Of a stretch of 64,000 bases of DNA, positions 12,354 through 20,594 are shown piece by piece. This stretch comes from Duganella sp. Root336D2 (GTDB taxonomy: Bacteria; Pseudomonadota; Gammaproteobacteria; Burkholderiales; Burkholderiaceae_D): NCBI RefSeq assembly GCF_001425005.1, contig NZ_LMDB01000022.1, positions 435,264 to 499,263 on the forward strand, in the 5' to 3' direction. A model generated the notes under the pieces. It was not told where the DNA came from. It made no database searches and saw nothing but the letters and a program-made list of their open reading frames with translations. Position numbers and translations under genes: made by a program. Positions within the stretch are counted from its first letter, which is position 1. The number at the start of each line of letters is the position of its first letter.

Positions 12354-13543
12354 TATTTCGCCCCGTTCTGCTGCATGCGCGCGATGGCCTTGTCGTAGGT
12401 CGGGTTGCTCTTCTCCGCCTGCGCCGCGCGGTATTCGCGCAGCGCGTCATCCCACTGCGATGCCGCTTCGTAGATCTTGCCGTTGTTGTAGTGCGAGCTG
12501 GCGCGCACGGTAGGTGCAGTCGAACCGCTGGCCAGTGCAATGGCCTTGCGGTTGGCCCACATGGCTTCCGCCGTGCGGTTGGCCTTCTGGAACGCCAGGC
12601 CCAGGTTGCTGTATGCCTGGCCGTAGTTGCCGTTCAATTCAATCGCTTCCTGGTACAGGCGGATCGCTTCGTCCAGGTTGCCGGCGTGGTAGGCCGCTTC
12701 GCCCTGGCTGTTCAGGCGTTTGGCGCTGTCCTGGCTGCTCGCGCTGTAATTCACGGCTTGCAGGTCTGCTGCACGGCCAACACCGGAGAACTCGGAGGTT
12801 TGCAGGCGGTCATGGCTGGTCACGCCTTTCAGGGTGTTGAAGTCCTGGAACTCGCCATCTTCGGTCACCGCGAACACGGTCCACAGGTTGCCGGTGCCGG
12901 TGGTCGGCACGTAATAGGTGCGGATCAGGGTCTGGCCGACGTACACGAAGACCTTGGCGCCGCTGTTGGCCAGGTTGCGGGTGTTCGGGTTGGAGCCGTC
13001 GGTGAAGTCATGCACGGCGTAGACATAGCGCTGGCCGACGTGCTTGCGATCGATGGTGATGGTCTCGGGACCGAAGCCGTTGGTGTCGTCCACATCCAGC
13101 TTGGCGTCGGTGCCGCGCATCTGCATGAAGTAGACGTGGTTGTCCGGGTAGACCACGTGGGAATCCAGGTCGGCCGGGCTGGCGCCCCAGTTCAACACGA
13201 TACGCATGCCGTCCAGGTTATTCATCACCGGGCTGATAGCGTAAGTCGAGCCGTTGCACGGGCACTTCACCACCAGGTTGGAATAGCCCGGCTTCTTGAC
13301 GATCATCAGGGTCGAAGCATCGTCGGCGAAAGTTGGCGCCAGCTTGACTTGGCCCTGAGCGTCAGTGTTTGCGCTGACCGATTGTTCGCCGTTCTTTTGC
13401 AGCGTGACGGTGGCGCCGTCGATCTTCTTGTCCTTGACCGTAGCGCTCAGGATCTGCACGCCGACCGGTGCGGCGGCGGCGGCGCCAGCCACCAGCAGGG
13501 ACAGGGCGGCCGTCAAAACGGTGTTCGTCAAACGCAATTTCAT
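12353..13543 (-). CDS. Secreted DUF2135/TPR protein
   Basis: 396 residues. Signal peptide about 1-25. A carboxypeptidase-regulatory-like beta domain (about 27-100) is followed by a DUF2135-like region (about 110-235) with LNWGASPADLDSHVVYPDNH and the acidic DDTNGFGPETITI, then two to three TPR units (about 280-385, QGEAAYHAGNLDEAIRLYQEAI). Probably a periplasmic scaffold or adhesin-like protein; role unknown. First gene of the pair with the deacetylase, which suggests an envelope or exopolysaccharide function. GGAG lies 8-11 bases before the ATG. Confidence 0.75.
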   Translation of the reverse strand: MKLRLTNTVLTAALSLLVAGAAAAAPVGVQILSATVKDKKIDGATVTLQKNGEQSVSANTDAQGQVKLAPTFADDASTLMIVKKPGYSNLVVKCPCNGSTYAISPVMNNLDGMRIVLNWGASPADLDSHVVYPDNHVYFMQMRGTDAKLDVDDTNGFGPETITIDRKHVGQRYVYAVHDFTDGSNPNTRNLANSGAKVFVYVGQTLIRTYYVPTTGTGNLWTVFAVTEDGEFQDFNTLKGVTSHDRLQTSEFSGVGRAADLQAVNYSASSQDSAKRLNSQGEAAYHAGNLDEAIRLYQEAIELNGNYGQAYSNLGLAFQKANRTAEAMWANRKAIALASGSTAPTVRASSHYNNGKIYEAASQWDDALREYRAAQAEKSNPTYDKAIARMQQNGAK

Positions 13544-13710
13544 GTAGTGCTCTCCAGGCAGTTCATAGGGCTCAAATAAGCGTGATTGCTTATTTTCTAA
13601 TAATACCCTACGGAAATCAAAGATGGGGAGCTTCTAGCTTGCGGCGCAGCATGCTATACTAGTGGGTTCAGTGCTCCCGCACTTGCAGAATTCCTGTCCA
13701 CACACAAATC

Positions 13711-15546
13711 ATGTCTAATACTAAACGCGCAATTCGCAACATCGCCATCATCGCCCACGTTGACCATGGCAAGACCACCCTGGTGGACCAGCTGCTGAAG
13801 CAGTCCGGTACCTTCCGTGAGAACCAGCAGGTTGATACCCGCGTCATGGACTCCAACGACCTGGAGAAAGAACGCGGCATTACCATTCTGTCGAAGAACT
13901 GCGCCGTTGAGTACGAAGGCACCCACATCAACATCGTCGACACCCCAGGCCACGCCGACTTCGGCGGCGAAGTGGAGCGCGTGCTGTCGATGGTCGACTC
14001 CGTGCTGCTGCTGATCGATGCGCAGGAAGGCCCGATGCCGCAGACCCGTTTCGTGACCCGTAAGGCACTGGCCCTGGGCCTGAAGCCGATCGTGGTGGTG
14101 AACAAGATCGACCGTCCGGGCGCGCGCGCCGACTGGGCGATCAACCAGACTTTCGAACTGTTCGACAAGCTGGGCGCAACCGATGAACAGCTGGACTTCC
14201 CGATCGTGTACGCCTCGGGCCTGAACGGCTACGCCGGCCTGGACGAAACCGTGCGTGACGGCGACATGAAGCCGCTGTTCGAAGCCATCCTGAAGTACGT
14301 GCCGGTGCGCGACGACAATCCGGACGGCCCGCTGCAGATGCAAATCACCTCGCTGGACTACTCGTCCTACGTCGGCAAGATCGGTATCGGCCGCGTGTCC
14401 CGCGGCCGCGTGAAGACCGGCCAGGACGTGGTGGTCCTGAACGGCCCTGATTCGACCCCGATCAAGGGCCGCATCAACCAGGTGCTGAACTTCAAGGGCC
14501 TGGAGCGCGTGCTGGTGGACGAAGCGGTTGCCGGCGACATTATCCTGATCAACGGTATCGAAGAAATCGGCATCGGCTCCACCGTGTGCGCACCGGATAC
14601 CCCGGACGCGCTGCCAATGCTGACCGTCGACGAACCGACCCTGACCATGAACTTCATGGTCAACAACTCGCCTCTGGCCGGCCGCGAAGGTAAGTTCGTA
14701 ACCTCGCGCCAGCTGCGCGACCGCCTGGACAAAGAACTGAAGGCCAACGTTGCACTGCGCGTGGCACCGACCGACGACGATACCGTCTTCGAAGTATCGG
14801 GCCGCGGCGAACTGCACCTGACCATCCTGATCGAAAACATGCGTCGCGAAGGTTTCGAGATGGCTGTGTCGCGTCCGCGCGTGGTGTTCAAGATGGTGGA
14901 TGGCGTGCGCCATGAGCCGTACGAAAACCTGTCGGTAGACGTGGAAGAAGCCAACCAGGGTGGCGTGATGGAAGAACTGGGCCGTCGTCGTGGCGACCTG
15001 CAGAACATGGAATCGGACGGCAAGGGCCGTGTGCGCCTGGAGTACCGCATTCCTGCGCGTGGCCTGATCGGCTTCCAGGGCGAATTCATGACCCTGACCC
15101 GCGGTACCGGCCTGATGTCGCACGTGTTCGACGCCTACGCTCCGGTTGACAGCTCGAAAGGCGAACTGGGCGGCCGTCGCAACGGCGTGCTGATCTCGCA
15201 GGACGACGGCGCTGCCGTGGCCTACGCAATCTGGAAGCTGCAGGATCGCGGCCGTATGTTCGTGGTCCACAACGACCCAGTGTACGAAGGCATGATCATC
15301 GGTATCCACTCGCGCGACAACGACCTGGTGGTCAACCCGATCAAGGGCAAGCAGCTGACCAACGTGCGTTCGTCCGGTACCGACGAAGCAGTGCGCCTGG
15401 TGCCGCCAATCCAGATGTCGCTGGAATACGCAGTGGAATTCATCGATGACGACGAGCTGGTGGAAGTCACCCCGAAATCGATCCGCCTGCGCAAGCGCTA
15501 CCTGAAAGAGCACGAGCGCAAGCGTGCCAACAAAGAAAACGCGTAA
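13711..15546 (+). CDS. typA: Ribosome-associated GTPase TypA/BipA
   Basis: 611-residue translational GTPase related to EF-G, used in 50S assembly and stress or cold growth. G1 AHVDHGKT at residues 15-22, [24 protein letters not shown], then domain II, III and V plus the BipA-specific C-terminal domain. The length is typical. An intrinsic terminator follows 10 bases after the stop. Upstream, TATACT at 13655-13660 may be the -10 box. Confidence 0.96.
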   Translation: MSNTKRAIRNIAIIAHVDHGKTTLVDQLLKQSGTFRENQQVDTRVMDSNDLEKERGITILSKNCAVEYEGTHINIVDTPGHADFGGEVERVLSMVDSVLLLIDAQEGPMPQTRFVTRKALALGLKPIVVVNKIDRPGARADWAINQTFELFDKLGATDEQLDFPIVYASGLNGYAGLDETVRDGDMKPLFEAILKYVPVRDDNPDGPLQMQITSLDYSSYVGKIGIGRVSRGRVKTGQDVVVLNGPDSTPIKGRINQVLNFKGLERVLVDEAVAGDIILINGIEEIGIGSTVCAPDTPDALPMLTVDEPTLTMNFMVNNSPLAGREGKFVTSRQLRDRLDKELKANVALRVAPTDDDTVFEVSGRGELHLTILIENMRREGFEMAVSRPRVVFKMVDGVRHEPYENLSVDVEEANQGGVMEELGRRRGDLQNMESDGKGRVRLEYRIPARGLIGFQGEFMTLTRGTGLMSHVFDAYAPVDSSKGELGGRRNGVLISQDDGAAVAYAIWKLQDRGRMFVVHNDPVYEGMIIGIHSRDNDLVVNPIKGKQLTNVRSSGTDEAVRLVPPIQMSLEYAVEFIDDDELVEVTPKSIRLRKRYLKEHERKRANKENA

Positions 15547-15555
15547 TGCATGAAG

Positions 15556-15581
15556 AACCCGCCGCAAGGCGGGTTTTTTTT
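15556..15581 (+). terminator. Terminator of typA
   Basis: AACCCGCC-GCAA-GGCGGGTT (8-bp perfect stem, 4-base loop) followed by eight Ts. It lies between the typA stop and the start of the DUF1080 gene, so an ORF drawn upstream through it is not the real start of that gene. Confidence 0.9.
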
Positions 15582-15594
15582 CTTCGGAGACCAG

Positions 15595-16212
15595 ATGACC
15601 AAGCAAATCCTCTTTACCACGGCCTGCCTGGCGGCAGCTGGCGGCGCCGCTGCGGGCGACATGTTCAGCGATTTGCGCAGCTGGGAGCTTCGCACTGCAC
15701 CGGCGGCGGACCTTGCTAGCGCTATCGGCGTGCGTCCCGATGGCGTGCTTGCAGTGAGCGGCGCGCCCTCGGGCTTCTTCGCCACGACTGCCAGCTATCG
15801 CAACTACCGGCTGCACGTCGAGTGGCGCTGGCCGGGCAAGGAGGGCAATGCCGGCGTTCTGCTGCATATCAGCGAGGGGCCGATGGATCGCGTCTGGCCT
15901 TTGAGTTTACAAGTGCAGACCAAGTCCGGCAGTGCCGGCGACGTGCTGCCGATGGCCGGCGCAACGTTCGCCGAGCCGCTGACGGGCGACAAGCCGGCCG
16001 TGAAGGCGCGCATCGCCGCCGGTTCCGAGCTGCCTGCAGGCGAGTGGAACAGTGCCGATATCGTGGCGCGCAATGGCGTGATCGAGGTGTCGGTTAATGG
16101 AGTGGTACAGAATCGCGTGACTGGCACATTGCCACGCGAAGGACGGATTGGCTTCCAGCTTGAGGGCACGCCGTACGAGTTGCGCCATGTGGAATTGACG
16201 CCACTGGAGTGA
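15595..16212 (+). CDS. Secreted DUF1080 (3-keto-disaccharide hydrolase-like) protein
   Basis: 205 residues from ATG 15595, preceded by GGAG at 15586-15589; longer frames start inside the typA terminator. A signal peptide covers about residues 1-21. The rest is a concanavalin-like jelly roll of the DUF1080 family: FATTASYRNYRLHVEWRWPG, NAGVLLHI and a final GRIGFQLEG...YELRHVEL. Members act on 3-keto-sugars or bind glycans; the substrate here is unknown. It has its own expression unit after a terminator. Confidence 0.8.
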   Translation: MTKQILFTTACLAAAGGAAAGDMFSDLRSWELRTAPAADLASAIGVRPDGVLAVSGAPSGFFATTASYRNYRLHVEWRWPGKEGNAGVLLHISEGPMDRVWPLSLQVQTKSGSAGDVLPMAGATFAEPLTGDKPAVKARIAAGSELPAGEWNSADIVARNGVIEVSVNGVVQNRVTGTLPREGRIGFQLEGTPYELRHVELTPLE

Positions 16213-16278
16213 AGCACGCTGGGCACATGAGCGTGGTAACCTGTATGTCCCAAGCCGGAATCGACGAGGAGAACCCGC

Positions 16279-18420
16279 ATGGCCGAACCTAGCAACCTGG
16301 CCGCACAGGCCGTGGAATATTGGACCGACACCTGGCAGCGCTCGATCCTGTTCATGGACGTCCTGTATCGCCGCGGTACCGAGCGCAATGCGCGCGAGCG
16401 CGAAACCGCGCCTCATGTGCTCAATTTCGAATTCGAGACCCTGCTCGATGGCCGCACGCTTGCGCGGCCGGTGAACTATTCCCTGATGCGTATTATCCCG
16501 CCGGAAGGCGTGGAGATCGACGACACCAAGCGACCTTTTATCGTCGTCGATCCACGCGCCGGGCACGGGCCGGGCATCGGCGGCATGAAGCAGGACAGCG
16601 AAATCGGCGTGGTCCTGAAGGCCGGCAATCCCTGCTACTTCATTGGCTTCCTGCCGGCACCGGTGCCGGGACAGACGATTGAAGACGTCTGCCACGCCGA
16701 AGCGCAGTTCATCGAGCAGGTGGCCTACCTGCACCCGCAAGCCGAAGGCAAGCCGGCCCTGATCGGCAATTGCCAGGCCGGCTGGCAGATCATGATGACG
16801 GCCGCACTGCATCCCGAGCTGGCCGGCCCCTTGGTGCTGGCCGGCGCGCCGCTGTCGTATTGGGCCGGCGTACGCGGCAAGAACCCCTTGCGCTACCTGG
16901 GCGGCCTGACCGGCGGCACCTGGATGACGTCCCTGGCGGGCGACCTTGGCAACGGCAAGTTCGATGGCGCCCACCTGGTCAGCAATTTCGAGAACATGAA
17001 TCCTTCCAATACTTATTGGAAGAAGAGCTACCACGTGTACGCCAATGTCGATACCGAGGAAAAGCGCTTCCTGGAATTCGAACGCTGGTGGGGTAATCCG
17101 GTGCTGCTGAACGCGGAGGAGATCCAGTTCATCACCGATAACCTGTTTGTCGGCAATCGCCTGAGCAACGGCACGATTCATGACACCGCGGGCCGCCGCA
17201 TCGACTTGCGCAATATCCGCTCACCGATCGTGGTGTTCTGCTCCTGGGGCGACGACATCACGCCGCCGCAGCAGGCGCTGGGCTGGCTGCTCGATCTGTA
17301 TGAGGACGACGCTGCGCTGGTGGCCGGCGGGCAAACGGCGGTGTACACGCTGCACGAATCGATCGGGCACCTGGGCATTTTCGTGTCAGCCTCTGTGGCC
17401 AACAAGGAGCATGACGAATTCACGCGTTCCATGGACTTGATCGACGTGCTGCCGCCGGGCCTGTACGAAGCGGTGTTTATCGACAAGGCCGGAGAGGGCG
17501 TGCATAGCCCCGAGCTGGCCGATGGGAATTACGTGGTGCGCTTCGAACGGCGCGACTTGAACGAACTGCGCGCGCTGGGCGGCAACGATGATGAGGACGA
17601 GCGCCGCTTCGCCACGGTGGCGCGCCTGTCGGAGATCAACCAGGGCCTGTATCGGACTTTCGTCAGCCCGTTCGTGCAAGCCGCGACCAATGAGCAATCG
17701 GCGGAGTGGATGCGGCGCATGCATCCCTACCGCATGCGTTATGAGCTGTTCTCCGACATGAACCCGTTCCTGAGCGGGATCAGCGCACTTGCGGAACAGG
17801 TGAGGGAGCAGCGCAAGCCCGCCGCGCAGGATAACTTCTTCCTCAAGCTGCAGGAGGCGGCTTCGGAACAGATCGTGGCAGCGCTCGAGCAGTACCAGGT
17901 GATGCGCGACCAGTCGGTGGAGCAGTTCTTCCTGTCCACCTATGGCCAGCCGCTGCTGCAAACGTTGCTTGGCTTGCGCGCCGATTCGGCCAATATCCGC
18001 CGCCGCATCGGGCGCGATATCGCGCGCGAATCGGTGGTGGCTGCGCGCCGCACCGAAGCTGCCAAGCGGCTGGCCAGTGGCGGCGAGCGCGAGGCGGTGG
18101 TGCGTTCGATCCTGTATATCGCCCGCAGTCCCGAGGTGCGCGTGGCCGACGAACGGGCCTTTGGCGTCCTGCGCGAGTTGCGCGCGCTGCTGCCGGCCAA
18201 GGAACGCATATCGCTGGCGCGCTTCAAAGAGGTAGTGCAGGAGCAGAACATGATCCTGCAACTGGACGAAGAACGCGCCATGTCGGCCCTGCCTAAACTG
18301 CTGGCCGACGCCGACCGCAAGCGCGCGCTGGTAGGCATCCGCCAGATCATGACCGCCTCCGGCTCCCTGACGGGCGAAGCCGCCCGCCGCCTGTCCCGCG
18401 TCGAAGAACTCTTCGCTTGA
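16279..18420 (+). CDS. DUF3141 protein, PhaC-like alpha/beta hydrolase
   Basis: 713-residue soluble protein. The N-terminal half is an alpha/beta-hydrolase fold: IVVDPRAGHGPGIGG, then GNCQAGW at about 162-168. That is a lipase-like box with Cys as nucleophile, as in polyhydroxyalkanoate synthases. A later GDDITPP and HESIGHLGIF supply a plausible Asp and His. The C-terminal 300 residues are helical. The DUF3141 family is often annotated as a PHA synthase or depolymerase-like protein, but the activity is not established. ATG has AGGAG at 16268-16272. The stop codon falls inside the left arm of a long palindrome. Confidence 0.75.
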   Translation: MAEPSNLAAQAVEYWTDTWQRSILFMDVLYRRGTERNARERETAPHVLNFEFETLLDGRTLARPVNYSLMRIIPPEGVEIDDTKRPFIVVDPRAGHGPGIGGMKQDSEIGVVLKAGNPCYFIGFLPAPVPGQTIEDVCHAEAQFIEQVAYLHPQAEGKPALIGNCQAGWQIMMTAALHPELAGPLVLAGAPLSYWAGVRGKNPLRYLGGLTGGTWMTSLAGDLGNGKFDGAHLVSNFENMNPSNTYWKKSYHVYANVDTEEKRFLEFERWWGNPVLLNAEEIQFITDNLFVGNRLSNGTIHDTAGRRIDLRNIRSPIVVFCSWGDDITPPQQALGWLLDLYEDDAALVAGGQTAVYTLHESIGHLGIFVSASVANKEHDEFTRSMDLIDVLPPGLYEAVFIDKAGEGVHSPELADGNYVVRFERRDLNELRALGGNDDEDERRFATVARLSEINQGLYRTFVSPFVQAATNEQSAEWMRRMHPYRMRYELFSDMNPFLSGISALAEQVREQRKPAAQDNFFLKLQEAASEQIVAALEQYQVMRDQSVEQFFLSTYGQPLLQTLLGLRADSANIRRRIGRDIARESVVAARRTEAAKRLASGGEREAVVRSILYIARSPEVRVADERAFGVLRELRALLPAKERISLARFKEVVQEQNMILQLDEERAMSALPKLLADADRKRALVGIRQIMTASGSLTGEAARRLSRVEELFA

Positions 18421-18483
18421 AAGTCGGGGTCAGGTCTGGCAATCGGACATTTTGTCCGATTGCCAGACCTGACCCCGACTTTC
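18419..18483. repeat. Perfect 31-bp inverted repeat
   Basis: Arms 18419-18449 and 18453-18483 are perfectly complementary around a TTT loop. The arm carries the GGTCAGGTCTGGCAATCGG-type sequence seen as dispersed palindromes in Oxalobacteraceae genomes (recollection, not searched). It starts in the stop codon of the DUF3141 gene and ends just before the -10 box of the original dusA promoter. It could work as a bidirectional terminator or mRNA-stabilising hairpin, or be a REP-like mobile palindrome. Confidence 0.85.
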
Positions 18484-18485
18484 GC

Positions 18486-18491
18486 TATAAT
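18486..18491 (+). promoter_or_regulatory. Original dusA -10 box, now orphaned
   Basis: TATAAT lies 30 bases before the original dusA ATG. No good -35 is present at 17 bases because that stretch is the arm of the palindrome. In the lysogen this promoter can only express the 23-codon remnant. Confidence 0.5.
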
Positions 18492-18520
18492 ATGCGGCCC
18501 CGTTTGTTGAGCTTTGCATT

Positions 18521-18592
18521 ATGACCACCTCGATCGCCCCCAAGCCTTCCCGCCGCCTGTCCGTGGCGCCGATGATGGATTGGACCGAGTGA
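18521..18592 (+). pseudogene. 5' remnant of dusA at attL
   Basis: ATG followed by 22 further codons. After the first 13 host-specific residues (MTTSIAPKPSRRL) it reads SVAPMMDWTE and hits TGA immediately past the core repeat. The same SVAPMMDWT motif continues in the intact dusA at 57.4 kb. It is the host's native start, cut off by prophage insertion. Confidence 0.92.
18562..18588. other. attL core (27-bp direct repeat)
   Basis: A 27-bp sequence identical to 57436-57462 and lying within the codons for VAPMMDWT of dusA. The reading frame of dusA is kept across the matching copy at attR. This marks the left boundary of the integrated element. Confidence 0.93.
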
Positions 18593-18633
18593 TGCTTTCC
18601 TCTATAGGAGGAATGGGTTTTTTGATGAGGCAT

Positions 18634-18653
18634 CGTAGCAAATCTGTAGCATT
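18634..18653 (+). repeat. Paired GTAGCA element, left end
   Basis: CGTAGCAA followed two bases later by CTGTAGCA and TTG. The near-identical unit at 57298-57318 lies by the integrase start; about 18 of 21 positions match. Candidate integrase arm-type or excision-factor site, 46 bases inside the core. Confidence 0.5.
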
Positions 18654-18667
18654 GGCTTGATGCGACT

Positions 18668-18834
18668 GGTTACGATTAGGTAACCTTTCCCGGATCACAG
18701 TTCATAATCGCCGCCCACCTATTGCAATTTGCCTGGTCTAGATTCCGTAGCTTGGTATCGACTACGGTTTGCAATTCGCAACCTATTACGGCTTGGAACC
18801 CTCATTGACTACGATCCGTAATTACGTTTGTAAC
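18668..18834. repeat. Array of short TACG motifs inside attL
   Basis: This gene-free stretch holds GGTTAC-GATTAG-GTAACC (18668-18685, perfect inverted repeat) and several related boxes: CCGTAGCTTGG (18745), CTACGGTTT (18762), TTACGGCTTGG (18786), CTACGATCCG (18809) and TTACGTTTG (18822). The spacing is about 20 bases for the last four. They may be integrase arm sites; otherwise the 18,593-18,899 interval holds only the promoter of the next gene. Confidence 0.35.
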
Positions 18835-18899
18835 TATGGTGGACGAACTATGCTAGAATTATTCATCGGCGTATAGCATCCGTCTACTTAGGATTGATT

Positions 18900-19103
18900 A
18901 TGAAGAAACAACCAAAGCATGTGTTGAAGGCAGCAGTCGCGGAGCGTCGCGTCGCTGGTGCTGCACGCTCGCGCGATGAGTTGTTGTCCGATCTGAATCT
19001 AGATCCTGCTAGTGTTGCTCTGTTTGCTGGCATTCATGCAAGCAAGGAGTTCACTGTGGAGGCTGCGCACCGCGCCTTCGCGGGGATTAAGCGCAAAAAA
19101 TGA
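18900..19103 (+). CDS. Small basic protein, possible antitoxin
   Basis: 67 residues, rich in Lys, Arg and Ala at both ends (KKQPKHVLKAAVAERR and FAGIKRKK). I do not recognise the family. AGGAT precedes the ATG at the right distance. It is the first prophage gene inside attL and lies 105 bases ahead of the YafO-like toxin, so it could be the cognate antitoxin, though it lacks the Phd/RelB look of YafN and a terminator separates the two. Confidence 0.5.
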   Translation: MKKQPKHVLKAAVAERRVAGAARSRDELLSDLNLDPASVALFAGIHASKEFTVEAAHRAFAGIKRKK

Positions 19104-19139
19104 TATAAACTAATGGCGCCGCAGCGGTGCCGAGAAGAG

Positions 19140-19181
19140 AGCCGCCAAATCGATAGCTTGCTATCTTGGCGGCTTTTATTT
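19140..19181 (+). terminator. Intrinsic terminator ahead of the toxin gene
   Basis: AGCCGCCAA (19140-19148) pairs perfectly with TTGGCGGCT (19166-19174). An inner GATAG-CTTG-CTATC stem lies in the loop, and TTTATTTT follows. It is a strong structure between the small basic gene and the toxin gene, so toxin expression would depend on read-through or a separate promoter. Confidence 0.8.
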
Positions 19182-19208
19182 TGCCTTGAGTGTTGCATTT
19201 CGGAAAAT

Positions 19209-19649
19209 ATGTCGGTAAAAATAACAACTGTGCTTCGACAGAGTTTGGAGGCGCAAGGCCTGGACGCAGACAAGTTACTGGTTGACTTCGCGGAGTGGAA
19301 AGCTGGGGATGAATACGATCATTTCTTCTTTGGAAAGGACGCCCCGTACACAACTCCAGTGGTAGATAACGAGAAAAACGTCTTGATGCACGTGCATCTA
19401 GTTCCGCTCAAGGATTATGACCAGCTTGCGAATTGGAAGAAGAAATTCAGGCATCGTAGCCGGAAAACCAGCGACCGCGTGCTTGTCTACGTGTCAGATA
19501 AGCGCAAAGGGCATCTGCTCATTTACATTCTTGATGAGCCGGATGCTCATGAAATCGCGCGTATGAAGACTGCCGAGCATAGAGAACTTATGGAAGGCTT
19601 CGCAGTGGTAGCAAGTGAATTCCTGGATACGGGCGAAGTTCTCAATTAA
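19209..19649 (+). CDS. YafO-like mRNA interferase toxin
   Basis: 146 residues from ATG 19209; an upstream extension would run through the terminator. Compared by eye with E. coli YafO it shares the whole pattern: DF..YK near the start, FGKDAPY for FGRDALY, MHVHL for AHIHL, SRKTSDRVLVY for SRTNDEAHLVY, LLIYIL for LLIAIL, HEIAR for HKLAR, and a final helix with F. YafO cleaves mRNA on the ribosome. Here it is likely a prophage-borne stability or defence toxin. Function inferred from similarity only. Confidence 0.65.
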   Translation: MSVKITTVLRQSLEAQGLDADKLLVDFAEWKAGDEYDHFFFGKDAPYTTPVVDNEKNVLMHVHLVPLKDYDQLANWKKKFRHRSRKTSDRVLVYVSDKRKGHLLIYILDEPDAHEIARMKTAEHRELMEGFAVVASEFLDTGEVLN

Positions 19650-19667
19650 CTGTTAAGGCTCGAAGTA

Positions 19668-20108
19668 ATGACAATTAACACTGAAGCGCCAGAAGACCGG
19701 GAGCCGCTAGGGGCAACACCGGAGCCGGGGCCGGAACCGACCAAGGGGAGAGTTCGTCGAAAGGCTCTAGGCTCGCTGAGACGTGAGCTAAGTGACAAGG
19801 AGCTTCTATCTCCGGCGGTCCAAAAGCTCTTGCTCGACGAGATCGATAGATTGGAAGAGGACAATACAGAACTGGCGGGGTATCGCAGCCGCTTCCATGA
19901 AGCTGATAAGAAGTCCGCTATCCTCGAGCAAAAGCAAGCCACAAGCAATGCGCACGAGATAATCTCATTAGCCTGTGTAACAGTCGGAGGGGCTGCGCTG
20001 GGCTATGCCCCCTCGGTTTGGTCTTCGCAGCCGACAGGCGGGATTGCACTGGCGTTTGGTGTACTACTTGTTATCAGCGGCATCGTCGCTAAGGCGGTGA
20101 AAGCATGA
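19668..20108 (+). CDS. Coiled-coil membrane protein, unknown
   Basis: 146 residues. Pro/Glu-rich N-terminus, then a charged coiled coil (about 40-95, LLLDEIDRLEEDNTELAGYR), then two hydrophobic helices at the C-terminus (about 97-117 and 123-143, GGIALAFGVLLVISGIVAKA) separated by a short turn. So it is probably an inner-membrane hairpin with a cytoplasmic coiled coil. It starts 19 bases after the toxin and overlaps the next gene by ATGA. Family not recognised; layout resembles small membrane effectors of defence or exclusion modules (inference). Confidence 0.6.
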   Translation: MTINTEAPEDREPLGATPEPGPEPTKGRVRRKALGSLRRELSDKELLSPAVQKLLLDEIDRLEEDNTELAGYRSRFHEADKKSAILEQKQATSNAHEIISLACVTVGGAALGYAPSVWSSQPTGGIALAFGVLLVISGIVAKAVKA

Positions 20109-20467
20109 ATCTCAAGCTGAAATCAATCGCAGATAAAGGTGACCCTCAGAAAGAGCGCCTCGTAATTCGCGTTGTGCAGGACACCGATGTCGGAGAGTTC
20201 ATCGTCATGCGAACAGGTTTTGTTAATGACGAAGTGAATATTGGTGTGGAGGGTACGTATTGGTTTCCGAATAAGTCGGTGAAGGCTGGTGACCTGGTTG
20301 TACTGTATTCAAAATCAGGCGTTAACAAGGATAAACCACTTGAGCGTGGTGGAGATGTGCATTTCTTTTATTGGGGGCAAGCCACTGCGGTGTGGCGTAA
20401 TCCCAATACTGCTGCCGTTCTCGCTCATGCTCCTGTATGGGAGTCGGCCAATGCTGAAGAGCTCTAA
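20105..20467 (+). CDS. Small soluble beta-rich protein, unknown
   Basis: 120 residues, no signal or membrane segment. Predicted mostly beta: ERLVIRVVQDTDVGEFIVM, YWFPNKSVKAGDLVVLYSKSG, then HFFYWGQATAVW. The YWFP...GDLVVLYTKSG pattern recurs in hypothetical proteins that I associate with mobile islands, but I cannot name a family. Translationally coupled to the membrane protein before it (ATGA), so the two probably work together. Confidence 0.6.
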   Translation: MNLKLKSIADKGDPQKERLVIRVVQDTDVGEFIVMRTGFVNDEVNIGVEGTYWFPNKSVKAGDLVVLYSKSGVNKDKPLERGGDVHFFYWGQATAVWRNPNTAAVLAHAPVWESANAEEL

Positions 20468-20565
20468 CGCATCGTTCTAATTTATGTCTGGGCTCTTGTT
20501 TGGGCGTCTTGATTGGGCACTAGGTAAAGAGCACGTTCCGGTTCAGATTCTCCGATTCAAATGGA

Positions 20566-20593
20566 AAAGAGCCACGGTCTCCCGTGGCTCTTT
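20566..20593. terminator. Bidirectional terminator
   Basis: AAAGAGCCACGG-TCTC-CCGTGGCTCTTT, a perfect 12-bp stem with T-runs on both strands. It separates the rightward accessory block from the leftward early operon. Confidence 0.9.
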
Positions 20594-20594
20594 G

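Noticed and set aside
15550..15594. Upstream extension of the DUF1080 gene
   Set aside because: It would translate the typA terminator (Phe run from the T-tract) and bury the signal peptide.
13654..15867. 737-codon open frame antisense to typA
   Set aside because: Codon-position shadow of typA; crosses the typA terminator and promoter.
18430..18633. 67-codon minus-strand ORF over attL
   Set aside because: Consists of the palindrome and dusA remnant read backwards; no ribosome-binding site.
20530..20560. T-arm-like GGTTCAGATTC sequence
   Set aside because: No acceptor, D-arm or anticodon stem around it; not a tRNA.
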